Source of the DNA: Sulfurospirillum sp.
Lineage (GTDB): Bacteria > Campylobacterota > Campylobacteria > Campylobacterales > Sulfurospirillaceae
Assembly (NCBI GenBank): GCA_014859685.1
Contig: JACUTU010000007.1
Location: forward strand, 1-56,516
DNA: 56,516 nucleotides
Direction of reading: 5' to 3'
The translations under genes and the position numbers were made by a program. Positions 1 to 8,246 of this stretch are shown piece after piece. Within the stretch, counting starts at the first letter, position 1; each line of letters starts with the position of its first letter. The notes beneath the pieces are model-generated. The model ran no database searches and had not been told where the DNA came from. It saw only the letters and a program-made list of their open reading frames with translations.

Positions 1-66
1 ACCACCGCCAGCACCACCGCCAGCACCACCGCCAGCACCACCGCCAGCACCACCGCCAGCACCACC
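1..66. repeat. 12-bp tandem repeat (five full units plus half a unit)
   Basis: The unit accaccgccagc is repeated five times without error at 1-60 and continues for six bases. It is very GC-rich against an AT-rich background. The unit is four codons, so gain or loss of units changes the length of the lipoprotein tail without shifting frame. The array probably continues beyond the window. Confidence 0.95.
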
Positions 67-843
67 GTTGTTTTCTGCTAACAGAAAACCTGAATTTATT
101 GGTCTATTCATGGCATATTGAGCAATAGTTTCTTCGGAACTTGCCTCTACTACCTCAACCCGTCTATTTTTAGCTTTACCTTTTTTATTTTGATTTGTTG
201 CTACGGGGTCAGTTTCCCCTGAGCCTTTGTAATATATATTTTCCAAAGGAACACCATTTTTTTGAAATAATTTAGCAATATGCTTGGCTCGCCTTTCAGA
301 CAAAGCTTGATTATACTCATCTGAACCATCAGCATCTGTATGTCCTACAATCATCACTTTTTGTCCTGATTTGGCATATTGGGCAGCAATTTCTTTAAAC
401 ATTTGAATAGCATGGCTATTTAGTATATGACTCGCACTATCAAACTGTGACTTTTCTGCCTGAATAATAAAAGATTGCCCAACAGTTTTTCCTTTATTGT
501 CTATTACATCTGAAAATACGACCTCTGTCTTTACTTTTTGTTTTGCTGCTATTTCTGAAACTGCTTTTCGTCGTGCATCTATTTCATCACCAATGAAATA
601 ACCTATTGCTCCCCCAACTAAAGCTCCTATTACTAAGCCTTTATTGCCTCCGGCCTTTTTTCCTATAACAGCACCGGCTCCAGCACCAACCGTAGTGCCT
701 CCTATTTTTCCAATATTATCCATTAAATCTTTTGTAGTTGCACATCCACTAAATAAAACCGAAGAAACTATTGTAATTGATATGGTTTTCTTGATTACGC
801 CCTCTTTTGTTTCTTGATTAAAACCTAAAACCTTTACTTCCAA
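1..843 (-). CDS. OmpA-family lipoprotein with glycine zipper and Ala-Gly repeat tail (partial at left edge)
   Basis: Outer-membrane lipoprotein that probably anchors the envelope to peptidoglycan. The frame runs open from a TTG start at 843 to the window edge (281 codons seen). TTG is chosen because AGGAGA lies 5 nt upstream and no ATG fits. A signal peptide ends in a lipobox (LFSGC, Cys34). Residues about 45-80 form a glycine-zipper segment (repeated GxxxG-type spacing), and about 130-245 an OmpA-like domain with the VGHTDADG and ALSERRA peptidoglycan-binding signatures. The last visible 21 residues are an Ala-Gly-Gly-Gly repeat encoded by a 12-bp tandem unit. The true C-terminus lies outside the window. 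The family assignment is firm; the function of the glycine tail is unknown. Confidence 0.85.
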   Translation of the reverse strand, partial: MEVKVLGFNQETKEGVIKKTISITIVSSVLFSGCATTKDLMDNIGKIGGTTVGAGAGAVIGKKAGGNKGLVIGALVGGAIGYFIGDEIDARRKAVSEIAAKQKVKTEVVFSDVIDNKGKTVGQSFIIQAEKSQFDSASHILNSHAIQMFKEIAAQYAKSGQKVMIVGHTDADGSDEYNQALSERRAKHIAKLFQKNGVPLENIYYKGSGETDPVATNQNKKGKAKNRRVEVVEASSEETIAQYAMNRPINSGFLLAENNGGAGGGAGGGAGGGAGGGAGGG

Positions 844-977
844 AATAATCTCCTAGTATAGTTGACATATGCTAATTTCATAAAGGACCATTATATGCGT
901 ATTTTTCCTAAATTTTTATTAAAATAAGTAATATATTCGTATTTTTTTCAAAAATTTGTTTTGTGTAAAATTATAAA

Positions 978-1043
978 ATGAAAACAACACAACAGGATAT
1001 GGCAAAATTACTCGGTATTGGCAACAGGACTCTTAGGAATTGA
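978..1043 (+). pseudogene. N-terminal stub of a helix-turn-helix regulator
   Basis: A 21-codon reading frame (starting MKTTQQDMAKLLGIG) looks like the first helices of a small DNA-binding helix-turn-helix protein and stops at TGA just where such proteins normally continue with a Trp codon (Arg-Asn-Trp). Reading through the TGA gives Lys-Lys-Glu for a few more residues, so a TGG-to-TGA change is plausible. The frame then runs antisense into the broken glycerate kinase gene. It is too short to be functional, and the assignment rests on pattern only. Confidence 0.4.
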
Positions 1044-1278
1044 AAAAAGAGCATCCAAAACAACGCATCAAAGGATCTTTACATGTAAGAGTTATCGTCT
1101 CTTTTTTTTCACCAAAACCAAGAGCCTCCAATGTTCCCTCGCCCCCATCTGCAACGGGAATACTCACTACATGGCTTTTAGGATAGACTCTTTTTATGCC
1201 CTCTTCAATGCTTTTTGCAAGCTCAAGCGAACTAGCACTCTCTTTAAAAGAATCTATCGCAATAACTACTTTCATCAT
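1033..1278 (-). pseudogene. Truncated glycerate kinase (N-terminal about 75 residues only)
   Basis: The first 60 or so residues (VVIAIDSFKES at the start, then VADGGEGT) match the N-terminus of the GlxK/GarK type I glycerate kinase family, whose members are about 370 residues long. Here the frame ends after 81 codons, in a tail that overlaps the opposite-strand helix-turn-helix stub, so the gene has lost about 80% of its length. It starts directly after the moeA stop codon, so it was probably the last gene of the moaD-moaE-moeA transcript. A copy of TTACATGTAA (1079-1088) lies next to the apparent junction. Confidence 0.75.
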
Positions 1279-2502
1279 TTATCCAAAAAATTTAAAATCA
1301 ATTGGCAGAATTCTTACCTTTTCACCTTTTTTTAGATTGCATGTATCTTTTTCTATACGCAAAAGGGCAGCGTTGTCTAGCATATTTGTTAAAATCGCAC
1401 TACTTCCGAGGCGTTTGCCTTCTAAATCAACACAAAACTGTCCATCTATTATTTTGAGATTGCAAGCTGTAAATTCTGTAAACTTTGAACGCTTTGGATA
1501 ATCTTCTAGCAACCTTGCCTCTATATACTTGCTTTTGGGCTCTTTGCCTTGCATTGCTCTAAGAAGTGGCAAAACATACACACAAGCCATAACAGTGCTG
1601 CTATAAGGAAACCCGGGCAATGCAAAGATAAATTTTTGCCCTACTTTAACTATCTTGATATGTCGTCCCGGTTTTACAAAAGCACCATCAACGATGTATT
1701 CTGGTTCTAACCCTTTGATGATCTCTTTGACAAAATCAAAATCCCCAACACTCACACCGCCCGTGGTGATGATAATATCGTGGTTTTTGAGGGCATTTGT
1801 TATGCTTTTTTTTATCTCTTCTTTTTCATCTTTAACGATAGGCAATCTTGAAACACTCGCTCCATGTTGCATCATGAGGGCTTGTAAGGTTACATGATTT
1901 GAGCTTCTTATTTTTGCAGGTGAAATTTTAGGCTCACCTATTTCAAGTATCTCACTTCCTGTTGCGAGCACCGCTATGCGTGGTTTTTCAAAAACGGCTA
2001 CATTTACCTCTCCAAGCTCAGCCATGACTCCGATTTGTGCATACCCGATAGTTGTTCCTTTTTTGATAAGCACTTCGTTTTCTTTATAATTCTCACCGAT
2101 AGCACGAATTGCAAAACCTTGTTTTACAGGAGTGATTATCTTCACTTCATCATTATTTACTTCTACATTTTCTATGGGGATAAGTGTATCACTCCCCTCG
2201 CTCATAAGTGAACCTGTAAAAGTTTTAACGCATGTTCCCTCATCTACTTTTGTACTCAAATCACTTCCAGCAGGAAGTCTATCGCAAAGTTTCAAAAGAC
2301 CCTTTTCTTGGTCTTTATAACGAAATGCGTATCCATCCATCTCTGAAGTAAGATGCGCTGGAGAATTCTCTTTGGCTACAATATCCCTTGCTAAAACACG
2401 CCCAAGAGACTCTGTGAGCAAGATACTTTCAATATTTGTTGCAACATTACATGTAGCACTAATCAGATCCTCGATCGTTGTATCGAAATCTTTAAAATTC
2501 AT
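1279..2502 (-). CDS. moeA: Molybdopterin molybdenumtransferase MoeA
   Basis: Cytoplasmic enzyme that inserts molybdate into adenylylated molybdopterin in the last step of molybdenum cofactor synthesis. The 407 residues match the family length (about 400). Visible features include the N-terminal SEMDGYAFR segment with the conserved Asp, the MogA-like domain with TTGGVSVGDFD and the GKP/PG segment (KPGRH, ALPGFPYSS), and a C-terminal beta domain. The ATG at 2502 has GGAG about 9 nt upstream. It lies downstream of moaD and moaE on the same strand and is followed without a gap by the broken glycerate kinase. Confidence 0.93.
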   Translation of the reverse strand: MNFKDFDTTIEDLISATCNVATNIESILLTESLGRVLARDIVAKENSPAHLTSEMDGYAFRYKDQEKGLLKLCDRLPAGSDLSTKVDEGTCVKTFTGSLMSEGSDTLIPIENVEVNNDEVKIITPVKQGFAIRAIGENYKENEVLIKKGTTIGYAQIGVMAELGEVNVAVFEKPRIAVLATGSEILEIGEPKISPAKIRSSNHVTLQALMMQHGASVSRLPIVKDEKEEIKKSITNALKNHDIIITTGGVSVGDFDFVKEIIKGLEPEYIVDGAFVKPGRHIKIVKVGQKFIFALPGFPYSSTVMACVYVLPLLRAMQGKEPKSKYIEARLLEDYPKRSKFTEFTACNLKIIDGQFCVDLEGKRLGSSAILTNMLDNAALLRIEKDTCNLKKGEKVRILPIDFKFFG

Positions 2503-2581
2503 CTCAACTTCTCCTTTTTACTCAACAAAATCCAACAAAAATTCCTATCATTAAAGCATAAAGCATAGCTTCTGTATTTTT

Positions 2582-3025
2582 TCATTTCAGTAATCCAGCA
2601 CCAATCAAAAGATGGCTTCGCTCTTTTGCATAAACCCTTTTGCCATCTACCAAATCATACTTCCATATAGGAGCATTAGCTTTAAAATCCTCGACAAAAT
2701 CATTGATAAATTTGAGTGCAATTTTTCGTTGCGGGGAAACAACTGCTGCTATGTAGGAACTAGTGTGGTTTGGAACATCCCCTCTTGAATGCGCCATCAA
2801 AAGATACGCACCCTGTGCCTTTGCTTTTATCTGCCAGCTATCAAACCAGTTCTTTAAAATAGGCTCATATATATCAAAACTCAGTCCGCTTATACCATCC
2901 TCATCGCGAACTATTCCCACAAATGGAATAAAAGCACCGTAGTTTTTATCGCACATATCTACAAACCAACGATTGGTAATTTCTTGTACATGTAAAGGTC
3001 CATCAAACAATTCTAAAGCCATCAT
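2582..3025 (-). CDS. moaE: Molybdopterin synthase catalytic subunit MoaE
   Basis: Large subunit of molybdopterin synthase, which uses the MoaD thiocarboxylate to convert precursor Z (cPMP) into molybdopterin. 147 residues. Recognisable blocks are GAFIPFVGIVRDE near the N-terminus, the AHSRGDVP region, and the C-terminal APIWKYD...VYAKE segment containing the family's catalytic lysine. The ATG at 3025 overlaps the moaD stop as TGATG, favouring it over the GTG at 3037; the ATG at 3022 is the alternative. Translational coupling to moaD is likely. Confidence 0.9.
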   Translation of the reverse strand: MMALELFDGPLHVQEITNRWFVDMCDKNYGAFIPFVGIVRDEDGISGLSFDIYEPILKNWFDSWQIKAKAQGAYLLMAHSRGDVPNHTSSYIAAVVSPQRKIALKFINDFVEDFKANAPIWKYDLVDGKRVYAKERSHLLIGAGLLK

Positions 3026-3246
3026 CAGCCCCCACACACTGGCGGAAGAAGTGATATTTTATCATTTGGCTCTACTTTTACATCGAGTGAGCATATAAGC
3101 GTGTCGTTGAGTGCCACAGCACAAATACCAAGCCACTCTTGCAACACAATATCATCTTTAAAAAACTCTTTGAGTTGAGCTAAGTTTGTAATATCAACTT
3201 CTATACTTTCTCGACTCAAGGGACCTAAAAATTCTACTTTTGCCAT
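3025..3246 (-). CDS. moaD: Molybdopterin synthase sulfur carrier subunit MoaD
   Basis: Ubiquitin-like sulfur carrier, 73 residues, ending in the diagnostic Gly-Gly that is adenylylated and thiocarboxylated before donating sulfur in the MoaE complex. The C-terminus reads LLPPVCGG. The ATG at 3246 has GAGG about 8 nt upstream and gives the standard family length; a start further upstream adds a non-homologous tail. It is the first gene of a moaD-moaE-moeA transcript. Confidence 0.9.
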   Translation of the reverse strand: MAKVEFLGPLSRESIEVDITNLAQLKEFFKDDIVLQEWLGICAVALNDTLICSLDVKVEPNDKISLLPPVCGG

Positions 3247-3339
3247 AATTATGCCTCGTATTAATTTAGTTTGCATTATACCATCACTTTTTTATACTTA
3301 GCATAAGATAGTTGATGATACAATCATTTTAAATTTTAA

Positions 3340-3429
3340 CTGATGTTACGCACTAAAACTACAAAAAGGGTACTTTTCGAGAAAATGAGAGGTATTTACG
3401 AACTTTTTTACAAAAGTGCGTAAGGTCAG
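3340..3429 (+). mobile_element. Miniature inverted-repeat element, copy A (90 bp)
   Basis: Begins CTGATGTTACGCACT and ends AGTGCGTAAGGTCAG, which are imperfect inverted repeats of each other. It is flanked by an exact 7-bp direct repeat ATTTTAA (3333-3339 and 3430-3436), the expected mark of transposition. The 90-bp body is nearly identical to copy C. It has no coding capacity and ends 19 nt before the mqnA start codon. Confidence 0.9.
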
Positions 3430-3448
3430 ATTTTAACAATGGACAATC

Positions 3449-4117
3449 ATGATTTTTGGAAAAATAGACTATATCAATTTGTTACCTTTTCACACATTTT
3501 TAAAAAAATCAAATATGCAAAATGCACTCAAAAAAGCGTGCGAATACAGAAAATCATACCCCTCAGCCATCAATGCTCGATTTGAGAAGAGACGCATAGA
3601 CGCGGCCATTATCTCAAGCATACAAAGTGGCAAAAAAGGGATAAGAACACTCGATATGGGAATTGTGGCTAAAAAAAATGTACGAAGTGTTGTAGTAGAA
3701 AAAAATACGCAAAACGCCTCTGATCCACACTCTGCGACATCAAATATGCTTGCAAAAGTATTGCAAATCCATGGTAAAGTACTCATAGGCGATAAAGCAC
3801 TCCAAGCGTATCTCCAAGAACCGGATCATTACATCGATCTTGCACAAATTTGGTATGAAAAGTATCATCTGCCTTTTGTTTTTGCAAGACTTAGTATAAA
3901 TAGATATTTTCATTTTTATAAACGCATTTCAGATAGGTTTAAAAAATATAATATTAAAATACCAAGTTATGTTATAAATCAATACTCTCAAGAGCGGGGC
4001 ATTAAAGTTCAAGATATCAAACAATACTTAGCTTTGATAAGTTATGATATAGGGGCTAGAGAAAAGCGGTCTTTGCAACTTTTTTTCAAAAAAAGCAAGC
4101 AATTTACAAAAAATTAA
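3449..4117 (+). CDS. mqnA: Chorismate dehydratase MqnA (futalosine pathway)
   Basis: Dehydrates chorismate to 3-[(1-carboxyvinyl)oxy]benzoate, the first committed step of the futalosine route to menaquinone. 222 residues with the family signature GKIDYINLLPF at residues 4-14 and a periplasmic-binding-protein-like fold expected throughout. The C-terminal half is more divergent, as in other Campylobacterota MqnA proteins. mqnD, the fourth-step enzyme, lies at 34.3 kb. The promoter region carries mobile element copy A 19 nt upstream, so the leader probably contains or abuts that element. gdhA follows after 17 nt on the same strand. Confidence 0.85.
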   Translation: MIFGKIDYINLLPFHTFLKKSNMQNALKKACEYRKSYPSAINARFEKRRIDAAIISSIQSGKKGIRTLDMGIVAKKNVRSVVVEKNTQNASDPHSATSNMLAKVLQIHGKVLIGDKALQAYLQEPDHYIDLAQIWYEKYHLPFVFARLSINRYFHFYKRISDRFKKYNIKIPSYVINQYSQERGIKVQDIKQYLALISYDIGAREKRSLQLFFKKSKQFTKN

Positions 4118-4134
4118 TACAAAAGGGAAGATAG

Positions 4135-5496
4135 ATGTCGGTAGAAAAATACATTAATAAAATTATGCAAAGCACTATGCAAAGCACTCCAGGGCAAGTT
4201 GAGTTTTATCAAGCAGTTGAAGAAGTTTTAAGTTCATTATTGCCACTCTTACATGCAGAACCAAAATATGATAATTTAAATATTTTAGAACGAATAGTAA
4301 TTCCTGAACGACAGATCATATTTCGCGTGGTTTGGCAAGATGACGCGGGTAGAATTCAAACAAATATAGGCTATCGAGTACAATTCAATTCAGCTATCGG
4401 ACCGTACAAAGGTGGTCTTCGCTTTCACCCATCAGTCAATCTAGGAATTATCAAATTTTTGGGTTTCGAACAAATTTTCAAAAACTCACTTACAGGCTTA
4501 CAAATAGGTGGTGGAAAAGGTGGTTCAAACTTTGATCCAAAAGGTAAAAGTGATGGTGAAATTATGCGATTTTGTCAATCATTTATGACAGAACTCTCAA
4601 AGCACATCGGCGAAACGATAGATATACCAGCGGGCGATATCGGTGTAGGCGGCAGAGAGATCGGTTATCTTTTTGGTCAATATAAACGACTTACAAATAA
4701 TTTTGATGGCGTTCTTACCGGTAAAGGCATCAATTGGGGTGGATCTTTGGCACGAACAGAAGCAACTGGTTTTGGTTCAGTGTATTTTGCGGAAAACATT
4801 CTTGGCAAACAAAATGATAGCGTAAAAGGCAAAATTGCTACAATTTCTGGAAGTGGTAATGTCGCTATTTACACCATTCAAAAACTCATCGAACTCGGAG
4901 CAAAACCTGTTACATGTAGTGATTCAAGAGGGATGATTTATGATAAGAATGGTATCCATTTAGATACACTCAAACTCATAAAAGAGGTCAATCGACAATC
5001 ACTAGAAGAGTATGTGATTATTCATCCGGAAGCTACTTATCTACCTGTACATAAGTATCCAGAAAACACAAATGCAGTTTGGGCCGTACCTTGTGATATA
5101 GCATTTCCAAGTGCTACACAAAATGAACTCAATCTCAATGACATTAAAAATCTTCACAAAAATGGCTGTAAGCTTGTATGTGAAGGAGCAAATATGCCGA
5201 CAACTCCTGAAGCAGTTGCATTTATCCAATCCAATAAAATACTCTACGGTCCTGCAAAAGCAGCCAATGCTGGTGGTGTTGCAACAAGTCAACTTGAGAT
5301 GAGCCAAAATGCTTCGATGGCACGATGGGGATTTTCAGAAGTTGATAATAAATTAAGCAATATTATGAAATCTATTTTTGATCTTTCATACAATACTTCA
5401 AAAGAGTTTGGAGATGAAGGTAATTTGATGATGGGTGCCAATATAGCTGGCTTTAGAAAAGTTGCTGATTCTATGATAGATCAAGGGGCAGTGTAG
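4135..5496 (+). CDS. gdhA: NADP-type glutamate dehydrogenase
   Basis: Forms glutamate from 2-oxoglutarate and ammonia in the cytoplasm. 453 residues, matching the hexameric bacterial class. PYKGGLRFHPSVN (substrate-binding Lys), IGGGKGGSNFDPKG (catalytic Lys region) and the Rossmann segment ISGSGNVA are all intact. The start has AGGGAAG a few nt upstream. It is followed by a strong terminator built on a 26-nt palindrome (5503-5531) that separates it from convergent upp. Confidence 0.95.
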   Translation: MSVEKYINKIMQSTMQSTPGQVEFYQAVEEVLSSLLPLLHAEPKYDNLNILERIVIPERQIIFRVVWQDDAGRIQTNIGYRVQFNSAIGPYKGGLRFHPSVNLGIIKFLGFEQIFKNSLTGLQIGGGKGGSNFDPKGKSDGEIMRFCQSFMTELSKHIGETIDIPAGDIGVGGREIGYLFGQYKRLTNNFDGVLTGKGINWGGSLARTEATGFGSVYFAENILGKQNDSVKGKIATISGSGNVAIYTIQKLIELGAKPVTCSDSRGMIYDKNGIHLDTLKLIKEVNRQSLEEYVIIHPEATYLPVHKYPENTNAVWAVPCDIAFPSATQNELNLNDIKNLHKNGCKLVCEGANMPTTPEAVAFIQSNKILYGPAKAANAGGVATSQLEMSQNASMARWGFSEVDNKLSNIMKSIFDLSYNTSKEFGDEGNLMMGANIAGFRKVADSMIDQGAV

Positions 5497-5502
5497 CAAG
5501 TC

Positions 5503-5531
5503 AAAGAGCCTTACATGTAAGGCTCTTTTTT
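5503..5531 (+). terminator. Terminator hairpin with TTACATGTAA at its centre
   Basis: AAAGAGCC-TTACATGTAA-GGCTCTTT is a perfect 26-nt palindrome followed by a run of six T on the plus strand. It lies between the converging gdhA and upp stops and could act in both directions. The central ten bases are the over-represented palindrome of this window. Confidence 0.85.
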
Positions 5532-5535
5532 ACTT

Positions 5536-6165
5536 TTATGTGTTAAAAACTCTATCTCCAGCATCTCCCAATCCAGGAATGATGTATCCATTTTCATTGA
5601 GTCTATCATCGATACAAGCTGTGTAAACGCGTACATCAGAATGCACGCTCGCAAATTTTTGTAAGCCCTCTGGTGCAGCAACAAGTGATAAAAATCGTAT
5701 ATCTTTGACACCTTTGCTTTTAAGAAAACTTACCGCATCGATTGCTGTACCGCCCGTAGCAAACATCGGATCGATAATGATAGCGGTTCGCTCTTTGTGA
5801 TCATTCGGCAATTTTGCATAGTAAAATTCTGCGGCGAGTGTTTTTTCATTGCGTTGAAAACCCAAAAATCCCACACTCGCATCTGGAATAAGCTTGAAAA
5901 CACTATCAAGCATTCCAAGCGCCGCACGCAAAATCGGACAAATCATAATTTTTGTATTGAGTTTTTTTGTATTTGCCATTGCAATTGGAGTTTGCACCTG
6001 TACATCTCGCAACGGTAAATCCCTTGTTGCTTCAAACAACATCAGATACGAGATCTCATCAACAAGTAAACGAAATTGAAATGGTTCTGTTTTTTCATCG
6101 CGTAAAATCGATAGTTTATGCTGAATAAGTGGATGGTTTATAACCGTTACTAAATCCATATCCAC
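5536..6165 (-). CDS. upp: Uracil phosphoribosyltransferase
   Basis: Pyrimidine salvage enzyme making UMP from uracil and PRPP. 209 residues, the usual length. The PRPP-binding loop (IDPMFATGGTA, about residues 129-139) and the C-terminal uracil-binding segment (GYIIPGLGDAGDR) are complete. It lies 3 nt downstream of adk and presumably shares its transcript. A uracil permease gene (uraA) lies at 49 kb. Confidence 0.95.
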   Translation of the reverse strand: MDMDLVTVINHPLIQHKLSILRDEKTEPFQFRLLVDEISYLMLFEATRDLPLRDVQVQTPIAMANTKKLNTKIMICPILRAALGMLDSVFKLIPDASVGFLGFQRNEKTLAAEFYYAKLPNDHKERTAIIIDPMFATGGTAIDAVSFLKSKGVKDIRFLSLVAAPEGLQKFASVHSDVRVYTACIDDRLNENGYIIPGLGDAGDRVFNT

Positions 6166-6168
6166 TTC

Positions 6169-6810
6169 CTATGCCAAAAGTGCAAACATATCAGATGTTA
6201 CTGCGGCAACATCTTTTGTGCCATCAAGCGTAGATAAAATACCTTTGTCACTATAAAAATCTAGCAAAGGTGCAGTTTGAGCATGGTACGCCTCAAGGCG
6301 GCTTTTGACGGTTTGAGCATTGTCATCTTTTCGCACAATAAGTTCCCCGTCACAATAATCACAAACTCCCTCTACTTTCTCGGGATTGAACTCTACATGA
6401 AAAGAAGCACCACATTTTACACAAACTCTACGACCACTTATGCGTCCTACGATCAGCTCATCTGGAACATTGAGAGATATAACTTTATCAAGTTTGATAC
6501 CCATTTTTTCCATCAAAAAATCAAGTGCTTGTGCTTGTGCTAGAGTTCGTGGAAAACCATCAAGGATGAATCCCTCTTTGCAATCACTTTGTGCAAGTCT
6601 ATCTTGAATTATACCGATGATAGTGCTATCTGGCACTAATTTTCCCGCATCCATATACTCTTTTGCTTCCATGCCCATAGCTGTTTTATTTACAATTGCG
6701 GCTCTAAGTATATCACCTGTTGCAATTTGTGGTATGTTGTATCTTTCGATAAGATATTTTGCCTGAGTTCCCTTGCCAGCACCTGGCGCTCCAAATAACA
6801 TAAGATTCAT
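6169..6810 (-). CDS. adk: Adenylate kinase with zinc-type lid
   Basis: Interconverts ATP plus AMP with 2 ADP. 213 residues. The P-loop GAPGAGKGT is at residues 7-15, the NMP-binding site follows (IATGDILR), and the lid carries four cysteines (Cys130, Cys133, Cys150, Cys153) spaced to bind zinc, as in the Gram-positive-type long adenylate kinases. The ATG has AAGGAG about 9 nt upstream. First gene of adk-upp. Confidence 0.95.
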   Translation of the reverse strand: MNLMLFGAPGAGKGTQAKYLIERYNIPQIATGDILRAAIVNKTAMGMEAKEYMDAGKLVPDSTIIGIIQDRLAQSDCKEGFILDGFPRTLAQAQALDFLMEKMGIKLDKVISLNVPDELIVGRISGRRVCVKCGASFHVEFNPEKVEGVCDYCDGELIVRKDDNAQTVKSRLEAYHAQTAPLLDFYSDKGILSTLDGTKDVAAVTSDMFALLA

Positions 6811-6885
6811 AAGATTTGACTCCTTAAAATTGTTACAAGTAATATACTAAAATTGAGATTAAGGAGAGTTGAGAATTGTAATCTC

Positions 6886-6958
6886 AGGCATCTTATTTTT
6901 TTAAGATCTGATGTTACGCACTTTTTTGCAAAAGTGCATAAGGTCAATTAAGATGCCT
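6886..6958. terminator. Terminator hairpin interrupted by a mobile element
   Basis: The arms AGGCATCTTA (6886-6895) and TAAGATGCCT (6949-6958) are perfect inverted repeats now separated by mobile element copy B and one extra TTAAGAT. Taking out the element and one duplicate restores a 10-bp stem with a 6-T loop, sited just after the malic enzyme stop (minus strand). Confidence 0.75.
6908..6947 (+). mobile_element. Miniature inverted-repeat element, copy B (40 bp, minimal form)
   Basis: Essentially only the two terminal inverted repeats: CTGATGTTACGCACT joined to the right end ending AAGGTCAA. It is flanked by an exact 7-bp duplication TTAAGAT (6901-6907 and 6948-6954). It matches copy D at the variable right-end bases, as if derived from a D-like copy by deletion between ACT repeats. 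It can fold into one long hairpin. Confidence 0.88.
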
Positions 6959-6968
6959 AAGTGTTTCG

Positions 6969-8246
6969 TTATCGTGCTTCAGCGTCAATAACGGCTTGTA
7001 ATTTTGCCTTATAAGCTTCAATGTCAAAATCACTGATTTTAGCAACACCATCCTCGATGGCAGCTTGAGCCACAGCAGCGCTCACCCATACAAGCACCCT
7101 TCTATCAAAAGGTTTTGGGATGATATAGTTGATACCAAATTTGAAGTCTTCATTAGGATACGCGGCTTTTACATACGCAGGTGCTTCTTCTTTTGCAAGT
7201 TTTGCCATCGCCACAGCAGCAGCCATTTTCATACCCTCAGTTATCTTTGTAGCTCGTACATCAAGTGCGCCACGGAAGATAAATGGAAAACCTAGAACAT
7301 TGTTCACTTGATTTGGATAGTCACTTCTTCCTGTTCCCATCATCACATCATTGCGTGCTGCAAATACTTCTTCTGGCAGGATTTCAGGAGTTGGATTTGC
7401 AAGAGCGAAGATGATTGGATATGGATTCATACTTTTTACCATCTCTTGCGTAACAACACCTGGTGCAGAAAGTCCTAAAAACATATCAGCTCCCTTCATA
7501 GCATCGGCAAGTGTTCTATCATCTGTATCGAATGCAAAATGGGCTTTGTATTTGTTGAGATCATCTCTCTTGGAATGGATAACACCTTTGCTATCGAGCA
7601 TCACAATATGTTTTGCGCCCAAAAGTTGATACATTTTTGCACAAGCAGTGCCAGCAGCACCAGCACCTGAAACAACGATTTTCATCTCTTCGATTTTTTT
7701 ACCGCTTATCTCAAGGGCATTGATAAGTCCAGCGCTTGTAATCATCGCAGTACCGTGTTGGTCATCGTGCATAACGGGGATATCAACGCAAGCTTGAAGT
7801 TTTTCTTCAATCTCAAAGCATTGTGGAGCTTTGATATCTTCTAGGTTAATACCACCAAAAGTTGGACTCATCGCTTTACAAATTGCGACTATTTTATCTG
7901 GATCATGTTCATCAAGCTCAATATCAAAAGCATCTACATCTGCAAATTTTTTAAAAAGTACAGATTTTCCCTCCATAACAGGCTTGCCAGAAACAGCACC
8001 TATATTGCCAAGTCCAAGCACTGCCGTTCCATCACTGATAACAGCCACAAGGTTACCTTTGTTTGTGTATTTGTAAGCAAGTTCTGGATCTTTTTGGATC
8101 TCCAAACATGGATGTGCAACCCCTGGGGTATATGCTTTTGAAAGATCCCTTGCACTATCACAAGGTGTTTTTACACTGATACCTATTTTTCCACCTAGAT
8201 GATATTCTAGTGCTTCGGATTTTGTTACTTTATCTTTTTCGCTCAC
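6969..8246 (-). CDS. maeB: NAD(P)-dependent malic enzyme
   Basis: Oxidative decarboxylation of malate to pyruvate. 425 residues, the short form without the phosphotransacetylase domain found in enterobacterial MaeB. The N-terminal malic domain ([18 protein letters not shown]) is followed by a Rossmann domain ([14 protein letters not shown]) and [10 protein letters not shown]. It starts with GTG at 8246 overlapping the gltX stop as GTGA, with AAGGAG upstream, so it is translationally coupled to gltX. C. jejuni has the same gltX/malic enzyme/upp neighbourhood. Confidence 0.93.
   Translation of the reverse strand: MSEKDKVTKSEALEYHLGGKIGISVKTPCDSARDLSKAYTPGVAHPCLEIQKDPELAYKYTNKGNLVAVISDGTAVLGLGNIGAVSGKPVMEGKSVLFKKFADVDAFDIELDEHDPDKIVAICKAMSPTFGGINLEDIKAPQCFEIEEKLQACVDIPVMHDDQHGTAMITSAGLINALEISGKKIEEMKIVVSGAGAAGTACAKMYQLLGAKHIVMLDSKGVIHSKRDDLNKYKAHFAFDTDDRTLADAMKGADMFLGLSAPGVVTQEMVKSMNPYPIIFALANPTPEILPEEVFAARNDVMMGTGRSDYPNQVNNVLGFPFIFRGALDVRATKITEGMKMAAAVAMAKLAKEEAPAYVKAAYPNEDFKFGINYIIPKPFDRRVLVWVSAAVAQAAIEDGVAKISDFDIEAYKAKLQAVIDAEAR

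Noticed and set aside
1-66. CRISPR array at the left edge
   Set aside because: The units are contiguous 12-mers without spacers and lie in frame within a lipoprotein gene.
844-977. Gene in the first intergenic gap
   Set aside because: Very AT-rich with no open frame of useful length; only promoter-like sequence for the flanking genes can be imagined.
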